The position numbers were made by a program, and so were the translations under genes. A stretch of 35,132 bases of DNA from Verrucomicrobiota bacterium. GTDB lineage: Bacteria > Verrucomicrobiota > Verrucomicrobiia > Limisphaerales > UBA1096. The stretch covers positions 1 to 35,132 of the forward strand of contig JACNJE010000113.1 of assembly GCA_014382705.1 (NCBI GenBank), written 5' to 3'. Of the stretch, positions 21,097 through 29,790 are shown piece by piece (position 1 is the first letter of the stretch; each line of letters opens with the position of its first letter). The notes below the pieces were generated by a model. That model was given only the letters and a program-made list of their open reading frames with translations, did no database searches and was not told the origin of the DNA.

Positions 21097-23004
21097 TTAC
21101 TGTTGCCAGGGGCGGCGTTGCAGCTGGATGGAGATGTCCGCGAAGTATTGCCGCAGCCTGGTCCACGATGTCTGCTGCACGGATGAATCTGCCAGCAGGA
21201 CGTTGAACGATCCGTCGTGGTGGGGGCAGACCGCGACGATCTGGTTGGGTCGCGCCTCGTCCACTTCCGGGTCGGTGCGGAGCCAGTAGCTGACTGCGTC
21301 CTTACCGAATGGGATGACCCGATTGCCGGCGGCGCCCCTTGGCTTTTCGCTGAGGATCGAGTTGGCCTGAACCAAGGTGGGGCGTGTGTCTCTTGGGCAG
21401 CGGAGGATCTTCGGATTCTGCAGTTCATTCGACAAGGCCTGGAAATGCCGCCACGCGTTGGCGTCGAAGATCGGCTGGCCGTTGCTGTCCAGCACGGCGT
21501 CGGTGTTGGAGCGCTTGGCGAACTCGGCCGAGCCGCCTTCCGCCTGCGCCACCTGCCACGGGAATCGATCCTGATTGTCCGTCGCGTAGATGCGCGTGGC
21601 GATCCCGATCTGCTTCAGGTTGTTGATGCAGGAGATGCGCTGCGCCTTGGCCTTGGCCTTGGCCAGGGCAGGGAGGAGCATGCCGGCACCGACGGCCACC
21701 GGCACCACGCCGGCCTGCATGGCCACCGAGTTGAACAGCCCGCTGGTGGAGTGGTTTTCCATGACGAAGCCGTCCGGCTCGACGCGGATCAGGCCAAGCG
21801 TCTGCATGTTGTACGCCGCTGCCCAGTCGATCTCCGGGAAGCCGGGCGGCAATGGCTGCGCCGCCATGGCGGCCTCGATGATCGGGGCGACGGTCTTGCC
21901 GATCTGCTCGCTGGCGAAGAAGAAATGGTTGCCCTTCAGGTCGAGCCCCTTGGCCAAGCGCTGAAATTCGTCGGTGCCGGTCAGGCCGGATTCGTCGCCG
22001 CTGTGCACGGCGACCATCCGCTTGGCCAAGGCCTCCGTGTTGGCCGCCACGAGGTAGTCGCCCAACCGGAAGATCGCCGGGGCGAGCGGCACCGGGATCG
22101 GCGCCGGCTCAGTGATGACGCGCATCTCGATGCCGGAGACGGTTTTGATCTCGAGCGGCGCGCCGGCCGACTCAAGCGCCTCGAACAGCATGTTGGGGAT
22201 CGTGTCGCCGTTCAACCTGACCACCAGCCCGAAGCCGGGCATCGGGATCGCGCCGCCGACCTCCGGGGGCAGGGGAAGTTGCTGCGACTCGTCGAGCGTG
22301 ACGAACAGCCCGACCTCGTTGCCGAACGAGCCGACAAGGTCGCGAAGCTGGATCGAGGCGTCGGCCATTTGCATGGCCATGTCGAACTGCTGCTGCATTG
22401 CCTCGTCGCCGGAGGCCTTGACCAGTTCCGGCAGCCACTCCATCAATGCCTTGGCGTTGAACTCGTGCGACAGGGCCAGTGCGGTGTTGTCCGGCAGCAT
22501 CTTGAGCATGCCGATCTCGTGCGGCTCGGAGCCGAAGAGCGACCACAGTTTGCCGTCGGCCTTTTCGGGGAAATGATGGATGACAGTCTTGTTGCGCTGC
22601 AGCCCTTTCTCGAACTCAAAGCTGCTCAAGCCGATGCCGCTGATCTCGCGGACGCCAAGCTGGTCGTAGATCGCTTTGCTCACCTTGGTGCCGGCGTCGA
22701 TCATGGCCCGCTCCTGCTGCCCGGGGCGGAACCCCGCGGCACCCGAACCGACGGCTTCATTGGCAAAACCGATGAGGGCGTCGGTGTATTTCTCCACCGT
22801 CTCGAGGACGTCCTCGGTGCTGTAATAGAGGAAGAGGCTGCCGTTGGGATCGAGCTTGGCCGACACCTCGGCAAAGCTGTTCTTCACCGCCGACGGGCCA
22901 GCCGATGTGGAGCTGTCGCTGTCGCTGGAGGAGCCGCCGCAACCGGCCAAGGCCATCAACGTCGCGGCGGTGACTGTCGTCATTATCGTCTGTTTCGTTT
23001 TCAT
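21097..23004 (-). CDS. Lipoprotein fused to a pseudopilin/DUF1559-like C-terminus
   Basis: This 635-residue exported protein has a lipobox (LMALAGC, C22), then a serine-rich linker. Residues about 40-430 form a module shared with the downstream neighbour (FAEVSAKLDPNGSLFLYYSTEDVL; EISGIGLSSFEFE; HHFPEK; PDNTALAL). Near 430-450 comes a hydrophobic stretch (VVPVAVGAGMLLPALAKAKAKAQ) and then RISCINNLKQIGIATRIYATDNQDRFPW, which is the region that follows the N-terminal helix in verrucomicrobial type II secretion pseudopilins. The C-terminus ends with an H-DGSFNVLLADSSVQ motif. A pseudopilin body thus appears internally, behind a lipoprotein, so it cannot be processed as a normal prepilin. Function is unknown. 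AAAGGAA precedes the ATG. It follows its paralogue with a 33-bp gap. Confidence 0.75.
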   Translation of the reverse strand: MKTKQTIMTTVTAATLMALAGCGGSSSDSDSSTSAGPSAVKNSFAEVSAKLDPNGSLFLYYSTEDVLETVEKYTDALIGFANEAVGSGAAGFRPGQQERAMIDAGTKVSKAIYDQLGVREISGIGLSSFEFEKGLQRNKTVIHHFPEKADGKLWSLFGSEPHEIGMLKMLPDNTALALSHEFNAKALMEWLPELVKASGDEAMQQQFDMAMQMADASIQLRDLVGSFGNEVGLFVTLDESQQLPLPPEVGGAIPMPGFGLVVRLNGDTIPNMLFEALESAGAPLEIKTVSGIEMRVITEPAPIPVPLAPAIFRLGDYLVAANTEALAKRMVAVHSGDESGLTGTDEFQRLAKGLDLKGNHFFFASEQIGKTVAPIIEAAMAAQPLPPGFPEIDWAAAYNMQTLGLIRVEPDGFVMENHSTSGLFNSVAMQAGVVPVAVGAGMLLPALAKAKAKAQRISCINNLKQIGIATRIYATDNQDRFPWQVAQAEGGSAEFAKRSNTDAVLDSNGQPIFDANAWRHFQALSNELQNPKILRCPRDTRPTLVQANSILSEKPRGAAGNRVIPFGKDAVSYWLRTDPEVDEARPNQIVAVCPHHDGSFNVLLADSSVQQTSWTRLRQYFADISIQLQRRPWQQ

Positions 23005-23037
23005 ATAATCTAGTTCCTTTCTGTTCGGGGTGATGGG

Positions 23038-25083
23038 TTATTGTTTCGTGATGACGCCCTTGCGCTTGAACCACGGCTCACCATTGAGGTACGCCGTGCC
23101 ACTGAATTCAGACTTCTCCTGGCCATAGCGATCCGAGCCGGTGAAGGTCATGATTGATGTGCCCTGCACCGGGTCGTCCATCACGGCGCTTCCTGTCCAT
23201 TCGATGCGGTTTTGGCCGGTCACCTTGCCGACGCCCACCGAGTTCAGTTGGTTGTTGAACATGCCGTGCGAAACGAATCGCGTGCGGTCTTCGCTGAGAT
23301 GATAAACATACCGCATATGATCGGCTCCTCCGTCCGGCTTGGGGATGTCCCCCTCGAAGTAAAAATATTTCCCGTCGACGAATTTCTGCGTGCCGTGATG
23401 CTCCGGCACCTCAAACGGATTCCCTCCGTCCGGTTGGGTGAAGGTGATGTTCGCGGTGAATCCGGTGCCGCTGATTTGAAACACGCCGAACGCCTCCGGG
23501 ATGTTGCTGCGGTTATCCTCGCCCTTGGCAATCTGCCGAATCTGATCCGCAGTCAACTGATCCGCATCATCGAGGTCGTACTGCCCGTAAAACCCGTTGA
23601 TCGACATCTTTCTATGATGCTCGAGCGCAGCTTCCAGATCCATCCCTTCGATTGGCTCATTCAACGGATCGAACTCAGGTTCATCGTCGAAATCCGGCGG
23701 GCCGCCGAAACCGCCGAGATCCTCGAACAGGCCGGAGTCGCGCAGGTCGTTGAGCGACGAGGCCACGGCGACACCGACGCCGGCGATCGAGTGCACGATG
23801 TTGCCGCCGTACGGGTTGACGGTGGAATTGGCCTCGATCAGCAGGCCGTCCTCCTGCACCTTGAAAAGCGAGACCATGCCGAGCCCATCCTTCATGCTTT
23901 CCTTGTAAATCTCGTACACCTTGGCCAAGCCGCCCTCCAGTTTGCCAAAGCTCAGTTCGTTCACCTCAAGGCCCCACTGGGCGGCCCGCGGGTTGGCGTA
24001 GTAAATGCCGTTGGCCTTGAGGTTCAGCCCGTTGGCCAAGGCCTTGAAGGTGGCGTCGTCCGTGAGCCGGCCATCGCCGCCGTGCGCCTTGGCCATGCGC
24101 TTGGCCAAGCTCTCCGCCGAGGAGAGCACCATGTAGTCGCCGACCTGAAAATAACAGGGCGAGAGATCCATCTTGATCGGCAGCGGGATCGGAAGGGGGA
24201 TGGAGTGAATGGTGACGCCGCTGACCTGGGTTCCCGGCGGAGGCCCAAAGCCGCCCCCCAACGCCTCGCCGATCATCTCCTTCAACGTGTCGTCGTTGAC
24301 GCGCAACAGCAGCGCAAACGCGACGCCGTCCAGCTCGACGTCATCCTGCCGGTCGAACATGAAGCCGGGCAGAACCATCTTGTTTTCCGCGTCGAGCGTC
24401 ATCAGAAAACCGGCCTCGTTGGCGAACGAGTCGACGATTTCCCGCACCTGCGGCGGCGCGTTGGCCATGACCGACTCGCCGCCGAGCATCTCCCCGAACA
24501 CCTCGTCCGCCCAGTCGATGATGCGTGTCACGTTCACATCGCCGTGCATCAGTGCCGCCGTGTTGTCCGGCGCGAGCGAGAGTACCTCCATCGCGTGCGG
24601 CTGTTCGCCGAACGCATCCCAGATCAGGCCGGTGCCCTTGTCCGACAAATGGTGCACGAACAGCTTGCTGCGCCAGAGGTCCTCCTCGATCGCGAGGCTG
24701 CTCATTCCGACACCGCTGATCTCGCCGATGCCGCTCTGCCGGTAGGCCGGCTCGACGACGCCCATCACGCCCTCGATGATCGGTGTCACGAACGGGTTGT
24801 CCAGCAGGCCGCCGCCGGCGCCCGCGCCGGTTCTCGCCATGTTGACAAGGCCCTCGAGTGATTTGCTCAGTTGGGCCAGCGCCTGCTCGGTGCTCAGGTA
24901 GGCGTAAAGGTGGCCGTTGGGATCGAGCCTCGCGGCGACCGCCTCGAAGCTGGTCCGGACCGCTGCGGGCGGGCCTTTCGGGGTGTCATCGGCCGAGCGG
25001 GCGGTTGGGGCAAGACTGCCGAGCAGCAGCAATGCCGCGAGCAGGAACGGGGCGGGGGCGGTTGGTTTCTGTTTCATTTTCAT
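23038..25083 (-). CDS. Exported paralogue of the downstream lipoprotein
   Basis: This 681-residue protein has a signal peptide (residues about 1-30, FLLAALLLLGSLAPTARS) and no lipobox. Residues about 40-430 are paralogous to the next gene: FEAVAARLDPNGHLYAYLSTEQAL, GEISGVGMSSLAIEEDLWRSKLFVHHLSDKG, APDNTAALMHGDVNVTRIIDWADEV, and CYFQVGDYMVLSSAESLAKRM. The C-terminal 220 residues differ completely. They contain FGVFQISGTGFTANITFTQPDGG and HHGTQKFVDGKYFYFEGDIPKPDGG, then MRYVYHLSEDRTRFVSHGMFNN, which looks like a beta-rich substrate-sensing or binding domain I cannot name. It is first in a two-gene operon (33-bp gap). Four LAKx/LANG sequences come from palindrome copies or near-copies. No enzymatic motif is seen. 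Confidence 0.7.
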   Translation of the reverse strand: MKMKQKPTAPAPFLLAALLLLGSLAPTARSADDTPKGPPAAVRTSFEAVAARLDPNGHLYAYLSTEQALAQLSKSLEGLVNMARTGAGAGGGLLDNPFVTPIIEGVMGVVEPAYRQSGIGEISGVGMSSLAIEEDLWRSKLFVHHLSDKGTGLIWDAFGEQPHAMEVLSLAPDNTAALMHGDVNVTRIIDWADEVFGEMLGGESVMANAPPQVREIVDSFANEAGFLMTLDAENKMVLPGFMFDRQDDVELDGVAFALLLRVNDDTLKEMIGEALGGGFGPPPGTQVSGVTIHSIPLPIPLPIKMDLSPCYFQVGDYMVLSSAESLAKRMAKAHGGDGRLTDDATFKALANGLNLKANGIYYANPRAAQWGLEVNELSFGKLEGGLAKVYEIYKESMKDGLGMVSLFKVQEDGLLIEANSTVNPYGGNIVHSIAGVGVAVASSLNDLRDSGLFEDLGGFGGPPDFDDEPEFDPLNEPIEGMDLEAALEHHRKMSINGFYGQYDLDDADQLTADQIRQIAKGEDNRSNIPEAFGVFQISGTGFTANITFTQPDGGNPFEVPEHHGTQKFVDGKYFYFEGDIPKPDGGADHMRYVYHLSEDRTRFVSHGMFNNQLNSVGVGKVTGQNRIEWTGSAVMDDPVQGTSIMTFTGSDRYGQEKSEFSGTAYLNGEPWFKRKGVITKQ

Positions 25084-25165
25084 TGGTGTTTTACGTCTGA
25101 ACGGGTGCTATTAGACCCTCATTCATACGTGCTGTAAAATAAAAAATATTATAAAATGTAACCGG
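25084..25165 (-). promoter_or_regulatory. AT-rich intergenic stretch with candidate -10 for the paralogue pair
   Basis: Unusually AT-rich compared with the rest of the window. The reverse strand contains a perfect TATAAT (25153-25148) about 65 bp before the start codon at 25083. A good -35 partner is not visible at the right distance, so the promoter is only suggested. Confidence 0.35.
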
Positions 25166-27337
25166 CTACGGTGTCGTTCCCGGCGGCGAGCCGAACGGGC
25201 CGGCCTGGGAATTGAACGTGTGTCTCAGCGGCAGGGGCTCGGCGTCCGCTTGGCCAAGCGCGACCGGCACCTCGAACAGCACGCCGGCAACCTGGCACGG
25301 GCCGTCATCCTCGCAGAAATAGGCGATCGCCTCAACGCGCACGAGCCCTCCGTTGGCATCCTCTTTCAGCGTCACCGGGATGTTGATGGGGGCGTTTTCC
25401 TTGAGCGCACCGGCGGCCCTGGCCTCGTCGGTGGCGACCGGGGACGGTTCGTCGGCGATCACCTGCCAGCGGCTGGCGGCGTCGGCGGTGAAGTGATGGT
25501 TCGGCGGAAGTTTCAGGGACAGCGTCAGCGTGCCGGTTTGGCCCTTGGCCAAGCGCAGCGGCTCGGTGCGAATCGTCGGCGTGCCGGGCAGGTCGGCCAG
25601 GCGCACGCTTCGCGGCGCGACCGGTTCACCGGCGGCGGGAACGCCGGACAGCTTGAGCGTGGTGATCTCGAGCGAGCCCAAGTCAACCACCCGAACCGCG
25701 TGGTTGTTGGTGTCGGCGACAAACAGCCGCTTGGCCTGCGGGCCCAGCGCGAAGCCGGACGGCTCGGAGAGTTGCGCATCGAGCCCGTTGCCGTCCCGGA
25801 GGCCCGGCTTGCCGGAGCCGACCCAGCGCTTGACCTCGCCGGTCTTGGGGTCGAGCAGCTTGAGCCGGTGGTTGTACGTGTCGGCGACGATGACCTTCCT
25901 TTCTTTCGCCCACCATTGCACGCCGAGGACGTGCTGCATGCGGGCCGCTTCGCCGATGCCGTCCTTGTCGCCGAAGGCGAACAGGTTGCGCGGCTGGGCA
26001 TTCTCGCCGCCGGCGATGGTGCGGGTGGCGCCACTCGCCAGGTCGATCGCGCGGACGGTGCTGCTCTCGCTGTCGGCGATGAACAGTTCGCCGTTGCCCA
26101 CGGCCAAGCCGGACGGCTGCGCCCACGCGGCGAGCAGCCGGTCGGCGCGATTGAGGTTTTGCTCGGAGCCGTTGCCGCTGTAGTTTTTGGCGATTTTTTT
26201 CTTCAGGTCATACGACCAAATCTGGTGGGTGCCGGCCATGGCGATGAAAGCCTGATCGCCCTCGACGAACACGTCCCACGGGGTGCTGATTGGCTGCTCA
26301 CGGCCGCCTTTGCCGCCCTGATAGTCGCGGCCCTGCGTGCCGTTGCCGGCGACGGTGCGGACGGTTTTGGCCTTGGTGTCGACGACGCGCAGCGCGTGGT
26401 TCTCGGCGTCGGCGACGTACAGGTTTCCGTTGTGCCAAGCGAGACCCTGCAGGCGGAAAAACCGCGCCTCGTCGTAACCGCCGTCGGCCAAGCCGATGCG
26501 GCCGGTGCCGATTGTGTCGATGAAGTTGCCGTCGAGATCGGTGACGACGATGCGGTGGTGGTTCGAGTCGCTGATGAAGAGCCGTTCGCCGTCCGGGTCG
26601 ATCGCCAGTTTGCCGGGGTAGCGCAGCGGCGAGTCGATGCGTTTTTTGTTTTTCTCCGGCGACATCGGGATCGGGTCGTGCCGGAAAATGTCTTTGGGGT
26701 AAAACGCCAGTGCGGCGGTGATGCAGGCGTCGATCACCTCCTTGTTGCCCTCGCCGGAGACGAGCAGCAGCAGGTTGCCTTTCGGGCCGACGACGGCGAG
26801 CGACGGCCAGCTCCGCACGCCGACGCGCTGCCACATCTGCATCGTGTCGTCGTTGATGACCGGGTGGGCGATCTCGTAGCGCAGCACGGCGTCGCGGATG
26901 TTTTCCGACACTTTTTCGTTGTCGAACTTGGCTGAGTGCACGCCGACAAACGCCACCGGATAACCGGCGTAACGCTCCTCGAGCTCGGCCAAGTCAGGCA
27001 AGACGTGAATGCAGTTGATGCAGCAGTACGTCCAAAAATCGAGCACGGTGATTTTGCCGGCGAGCTGCTTGGCGAAGCTGAGCGGCGGGGAGTTGAACCA
27101 ATCCTTGCCGTCGGGGAACTCGGGCGCGCGGAGACGGTCGGCCTGTTGATCCACCCGCTCGACGTGGGCCTTGAGTTGCTCGAGCAACCGGGGGAATTGG
27201 GGGCTGCGCGGCGGCAGTTCGGCCGCTTGGCCGGGCGCGGCGAGGCAGGCCAAGGGCAGGGCGATGGCGGCCGCCTTGGCCAAGCGGGAGAGAGGATTGA
27301 AAGAGGAGTGATACACGCGCAGAGTCTGCGTTACCAC
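25166..27337 (-). CDS. NHLRC2-like thioredoxin-fold / NHL-repeat protein
   Basis: The chain of up to 723 residues is built like animal NHLRC2: an N-terminal thioredoxin-like domain followed by an NHL beta-propeller. It begins with a probable signal peptide (RLAKAAAIALPLACLAAPGQA). The redox motif is FWTYCCINCIHVLPDL, with C106 and C109 as the CxxC pair, and the thioredoxin fold runs to about 215. NHL blades from about 240 to 590 show repeated GLAW/LYVADAENHALRVVD, IADSESSTVRAID and VADTNNHAVRVVD units. The last 120 residues form a beta domain ending in YFCEDDGPCQ, with two further cysteines. An exported location is inferred. Start choice is uncertain: GTG at 27337 or GTG at 27316. Palindrome copies encode SRLAKAA in the signal peptide, RLAKGQT and VALGQADAE. 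Confidence 0.85.
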   Translation of the reverse strand: MVTQTLRVYHSSFNPLSRLAKAAAIALPLACLAAPGQAAELPPRSPQFPRLLEQLKAHVERVDQQADRLRAPEFPDGKDWFNSPPLSFAKQLAGKITVLDFWTYCCINCIHVLPDLAELEERYAGYPVAFVGVHSAKFDNEKVSENIRDAVLRYEIAHPVINDDTMQMWQRVGVRSWPSLAVVGPKGNLLLLVSGEGNKEVIDACITAALAFYPKDIFRHDPIPMSPEKNKKRIDSPLRYPGKLAIDPDGERLFISDSNHHRIVVTDLDGNFIDTIGTGRIGLADGGYDEARFFRLQGLAWHNGNLYVADAENHALRVVDTKAKTVRTVAGNGTQGRDYQGGKGGREQPISTPWDVFVEGDQAFIAMAGTHQIWSYDLKKKIAKNYSGNGSEQNLNRADRLLAAWAQPSGLAVGNGELFIADSESSTVRAIDLASGATRTIAGGENAQPRNLFAFGDKDGIGEAARMQHVLGVQWWAKERKVIVADTYNHRLKLLDPKTGEVKRWVGSGKPGLRDGNGLDAQLSEPSGFALGPQAKRLFVADTNNHAVRVVDLGSLEITTLKLSGVPAAGEPVAPRSVRLADLPGTPTIRTEPLRLAKGQTGTLTLSLKLPPNHHFTADAASRWQVIADEPSPVATDEARAAGALKENAPINIPVTLKEDANGGLVRVEAIAYFCEDDGPCQVAGVLFEVPVALGQADAEPLPLRHTFNSQAGPFGSPPGTTP

Positions 27338-27433
27338 GGCGTCGAATCAAGGTTGAAGTTTTGTCGCGCAAGTTCGTCGGAGTGTGTTTTTTTGTGTAAC
27401 CAAGCCGCTAACCGGTGCATCGTTTGTTGAGTT
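27338..27433. other. Divergent intergenic region
   Basis: This 96-bp gap separates the divergently read NHL-repeat and YHYH genes and must hold both promoters. I see a T-rich tract (GTGTTTTTTTGTGT) but no convincing -35/-10 pair for either direction. Confidence 0.5.
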
Positions 27434-28939
27434 ATGTGCAACACAGAACAGATTCAAAGGGGGCTTCGGAAAATCGGGTGGGCAATCGCGGCGGGGTTTT
27501 GCATCGGCGGCTTGGCCAAGCCGGTGTTGGAGGTAACGGCGCAGGAGTACAACCTGACGATCGGAGCGGGTGTTGAGGGTGGGGTCGAGTTGAACTGGGA
27601 TCATGCCGGCCAAAACGCGAAGTACACCGTCGAGTACGCGACCGATTTGGCCAAGCAGCAGTGGGCTGAACTGCCGCACAGCAGCGCTTGGCCGATCGAC
27701 GTGACGCGATTCGAGCTGCCGCTGGTGGTGGGAGCCGAGACGGTTTTTTATCGTGTCAAAATCGAGGGGGCCGACCCGCACCAGGTGCGCTGGTTCGCCA
27801 CCGCGATTTCGCCGAACCCGCAAAACAAGGCGAACGGCTATCCCGATCCCGATTTGGCGGTGTCGTTCGACGACGACGCGATCCTCGTCACGAGCAACGG
27901 CATCCCGACATTTGAGTTTGTCAGCACGACCCCGAACGGGCTGCGGGGGCAAGATTTCGAGTGGGCGATCCCGCGCTTCCCCGAGCCGGCTGACGAGCCG
28001 ACGCAGATCCCGCTGCTCGGCACGGTGGCGATCACGACGGCCGGCCTGCCGATCTATGGGCCGAACGAGGCGCAGGTTCCGCATCCGTACGGCGACCCGT
28101 ACATTAACGGCATTCTCGACTACTGCCACGGCCACACCGGCGGGCAGGCGGATTATCATTTTCACTTCGCGCCGACCTGCATGTTCGAGGCGCCGGACGG
28201 CACGGAGGAGCATTACAACATCATCGGCTTCGCGCTGGACGGCTACCCGATCATCGCCCACTACACCGGGGTCCACGGTGAGACCGGCGAAACGGCGTTC
28301 GGGTGGCTCGAAGTCAGCGGTTACGAGCCGGACGCCGACTACAAGTCGATCGTCATCGACGGAAGCGCCATCTCCACCTACGCGTGGGACAACTACGAAT
28401 ACGAAGCCGGCCGCAAGGGCCGCACGCTCGATGAGTGCAACGGGCGGGCCTTGGCCAAGGTCACGCTGGCCAACGGCAAAACATTTGACGAAGCGAGTTT
28501 TCTCGGGTTCGATTACGGCTACTTTGTCACGGCGGAATTCCCGTATTTCATCGCGAAATACCGGGGCACGGCCGGAACCGGCGGCGGAGGGCAGCCAGGT
28601 GGCGGAGGCCAACTCCCCGGCGGCGGCGAGGGGGATGATGCGGTCACCGCTGTGACTCCGGACAGCGGCTCGCCCGGCGACACGTTGACAGTGACGGTGA
28701 TGTTGAATGGCAATGCGCAACCACCGTTGCCGCCGACGCAAATTCAGCCAACGAGTGTGACGGTTGGGGACATGTCATTAACCGGGATGACGCGCACCTC
28801 GCGCACGAGCATTCGCGGCACACTCCGGATTCCTGCTAACGCAGCAAAGGGAAAAAAAGATGTGACCGTGGTATTTCCCGGCCCTCCAAGGCAAGGGGAC
28901 GTCCGCTTCGCCGGGGATGATTTGTTCGAGGTGAAATAG
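27434..28939 (+). CDS. Exported YHYH-domain protein with C-terminal Ig/IPT-like domain
   Basis: This 501-residue protein has a probable N-terminal signal/anchor (IGWAIAAGFCIGGLAKPV). Next is a beta domain of the kind that reports text or value comparisons (YTVEYATDLAKQQWAEL, about 60-115). The YHYH domain covers about 120-375: GLPIYGPNEAQVPHPYGD, then DYCHGHTGGQADYHFHFAPTC, FALDGYPIIAHY and LDECNGR, all signature pieces. A glycine-rich linker (about 378-395) leads to an IPT-like domain (VTAVTPDSGSPGDTLTVTV to the end). YHYH proteins are secreted and poorly characterised; the conserved histidines suggest metal binding, which is inference. Perfect palindrome copies encode GGLAKPV, DLAKQQ and RALAKVT, and a half-copy encodes SSAWPID. 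Confidence 0.85.
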   Translation: MCNTEQIQRGLRKIGWAIAAGFCIGGLAKPVLEVTAQEYNLTIGAGVEGGVELNWDHAGQNAKYTVEYATDLAKQQWAELPHSSAWPIDVTRFELPLVVGAETVFYRVKIEGADPHQVRWFATAISPNPQNKANGYPDPDLAVSFDDDAILVTSNGIPTFEFVSTTPNGLRGQDFEWAIPRFPEPADEPTQIPLLGTVAITTAGLPIYGPNEAQVPHPYGDPYINGILDYCHGHTGGQADYHFHFAPTCMFEAPDGTEEHYNIIGFALDGYPIIAHYTGVHGETGETAFGWLEVSGYEPDADYKSIVIDGSAISTYAWDNYEYEAGRKGRTLDECNGRALAKVTLANGKTFDEASFLGFDYGYFVTAEFPYFIAKYRGTAGTGGGGQPGGGGQLPGGGEGDDAVTAVTPDSGSPGDTLTVTVMLNGNAQPPLPPTQIQPTSVTVGDMSLTGMTRTSRTSIRGTLRIPANAAKGKKDVTVVFPGPPRQGDVRFAGDDLFEVK

Positions 28940-28950
28940 CCCGAAAAACG

Positions 28951-28991
28951 AAAAAAAAGCCCCCGCCCGGCCATTGCGACCGAACGAGGGC
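28951..28991 (-). terminator. Reverse-strand terminator-like hairpin
   Basis: On the reverse strand GCCCTCG pairs with CGGGGGC (one U-G pair) around a long loop and is followed by TTTTTTTT. It points the wrong way to end the YHYH gene and lies about 50 bp downstream of the small reverse-strand frame at 29042-29170, for which it would be a natural terminator. Confidence 0.5.
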
Positions 28992-29041
28992 CAACCCGAT
29001 GAAAAGACACCGCACTCACAATGAAGCGCGATGACGCCACC

Positions 29042-29170
29042 CTATACGCGCAACTTGGGATTGGGTTTCAATGTTTTTTCAAATTTCTTTTGAGGGCGGG
29101 ATTTTGCCATGTCAAAGCGGCCTTTTAGGTTTGCTGCGTTGATCCAGCCGACGCCTGAAACCAAGCGCAT
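29042..29170 (-). CDS. Small basic ORF, possibly the N-terminal remnant of an integrase
   Basis: This is a 42-codon frame starting at an ATG preceded by GGGAGG with a six-base spacer, one of the best ribosome binding sites in the window. The product ends MAKSRPQKKFEKTLKPNPKLRV and stops. From memory, a KKFxxTxKPNPKLR-like leader followed by LREVMRF-type sequence starts some integron-type tyrosine recombinases in environmental bacteria; here the frame ends exactly where the recombinase would begin. It could be a truncated integrase or a small basic protein in its own right. A longer version starting at 29233 would include a palindrome copy (ALGQS). The hairpin with T-tract downstream supports transcription. 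Identification is weak. Confidence 0.35.
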   Translation of the reverse strand: MRLVSGVGWINAANLKGRFDMAKSRPQKKFEKTLKPNPKLRV

Positions 29171-29303
29171 CACTGGCCTCCCGCTGTCCCGCGTCGATTG
29201 GCCAAGCGCGTTCCGGTTCATCCCTTTCCCCATGGGGTTGATTTGTTTTTGCCGTCAATTCCACAAACTAGTTCATCCGGATGGTTGAAATGCGTAACGA
29301 ATT

Positions 29304-29522
29304 GTGCAGTTTGAAAGCATGACGTTTCGATTGGTGGTTGAGCGGGATGCAGAAACAGAGCGCTGGTCAGCCGTGTTTCCGGAGTTGCCCGGCTGTGCCA
29401 GCGCGGGGGATACCGAGGCCGAGGCCATCGATAACGCCAGGGAAGCCCTGCAGCTTTGGTTCGATCCCGCGCCGTTGGATCTCGGGGAAGGCAGCAAAGT
29501 GGTGGAGTTGGCCCTGCCGTGA
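29304..29522 (+). CDS. hicB: HicB-like antitoxin
   Basis: This short antitoxin-like protein of the HicB family is 72 residues from GTG at 29304, or 67 from ATG at 29319. The sequence shows the partial RNase H-like fold typical of HicB: FRLVVERDAETERWSAVFPELPGCASAGDTEAEAIDNAREALQLWF. There is no added DNA-binding domain, so autoregulation would depend on other factors. HicB neutralises the HicA mRNA interferase by binding it. The gene precedes hicA, the reverse of the classical order, and its TGA overlaps the hicA GTG by four bases (GTGA), which implies translational coupling. Confidence 0.88.
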   Translation: MQFESMTFRLVVERDAETERWSAVFPELPGCASAGDTEAEAIDNAREALQLWFDPAPLDLGEGSKVVELALP

Positions 29523-29736
29523 GCCAGCGGTTTCCAGTGCTGAACGGCAGGGAGACTGCCAAGGCACTGCGCCAAAACGGATTTCAGTTGGTGACGCAAA
29601 AAGGCAGCCACCAAAAATGGCGACATCCGAACGGCAGGCAAGTCATCGTCCCGCAACACGGCAGCAAACCGATCCCATTGGCACCCTCAAGAGCATCATC
29701 GAAGGCAGCGGCCTGCCGGTGGAGGAGTTTTGGTAA
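29519..29736 (+). pseudogene. hicA: hicA toxin with a one-base frameshift
   Basis: HicA is a small double-stranded-RNA-binding-fold mRNA interferase. The frame starts at GTG 29519 and reads FPVLNGRETAKALRQNGFQLVTQKGSHQKWRHPNGRQVIVPQHGSKPIP, with the expected catalytic histidine in GSHQKW. The normal continuation, IGTLKSIIEGSGLPVEEFW, is present but in another frame from about 29677 and ends at TAA 29734-29736. Restoring one C in the CCC run at 29674-29676 (CCC to CCCC) joins the two into a normal 72-residue HicA. As written, the frame continues into an unrelated tail and stops at 29794, on top of the next gene's start codon. It is either a genuine inactivating or phase-variable deletion, or an assembly error in a homopolymer. 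Confidence 0.85.
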
Positions 29737-29754
29737 TCCCACCCCGGCGTTGAC

Positions 29755-29773
29755 GGCTTGGCCAAGTCTTTTT
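29755..29773 (+). terminator. Palindrome with T-tract after hicA
   Basis: GGCTTGGCCAAGTCTTTTT lies 20 bp after the hicA stop. A single palindrome unit can only form a very short stem, so terminator activity is doubtful despite the T-tract. It is followed closely by the nucleotidyltransferase start codon at 29791. Confidence 0.3.
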
Positions 29774-29790
29774 AGGCTCCCGCGCCCACG

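Larger units (their letters stand above)
28940..29303. other. 364-bp region between the YHYH gene and hicB
   Basis: It contains a reverse-strand hairpin with T-tract (28951-28991), a small reverse-strand reading frame (29042-29170) with a good ribosome binding site, and one palindrome copy (core 29198-29205). No forward gene is supported. Composition is somewhat less GC-rich than the flanks, which fits an accessory or decayed segment. Confidence 0.6.

Noticed and set aside
21640..21670. Run of CCTTGG units as extra palindrome copies
   Set aside because: This is codon repetition for AKAKAKA in the pseudopilin segment; the palindrome core is not completed.
21217..23013. A 598-codon forward frame opposite the lipoprotein/pseudopilin fusion
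   Set aside because: The reverse frame has a lipobox, a good ribosome binding site and a paralogue next door; the forward frame has none of these.
25220..26935. A 571-codon forward frame opposite the NHL-repeat gene
   Set aside because: NHL repeats and the CCINC motif are on the reverse strand.
27347..28741. A 464-codon reverse frame opposite the YHYH gene
   Set aside because: The YHYH signature motifs are on the forward strand; the reverse frame shows only low-complexity basic sequence.
29755..29773. attC recombination site after hicA
   Set aside because: No pair of RYYYAAC/GTTRRRY core sites could be placed; the visible palindrome is the dispersed repeat.
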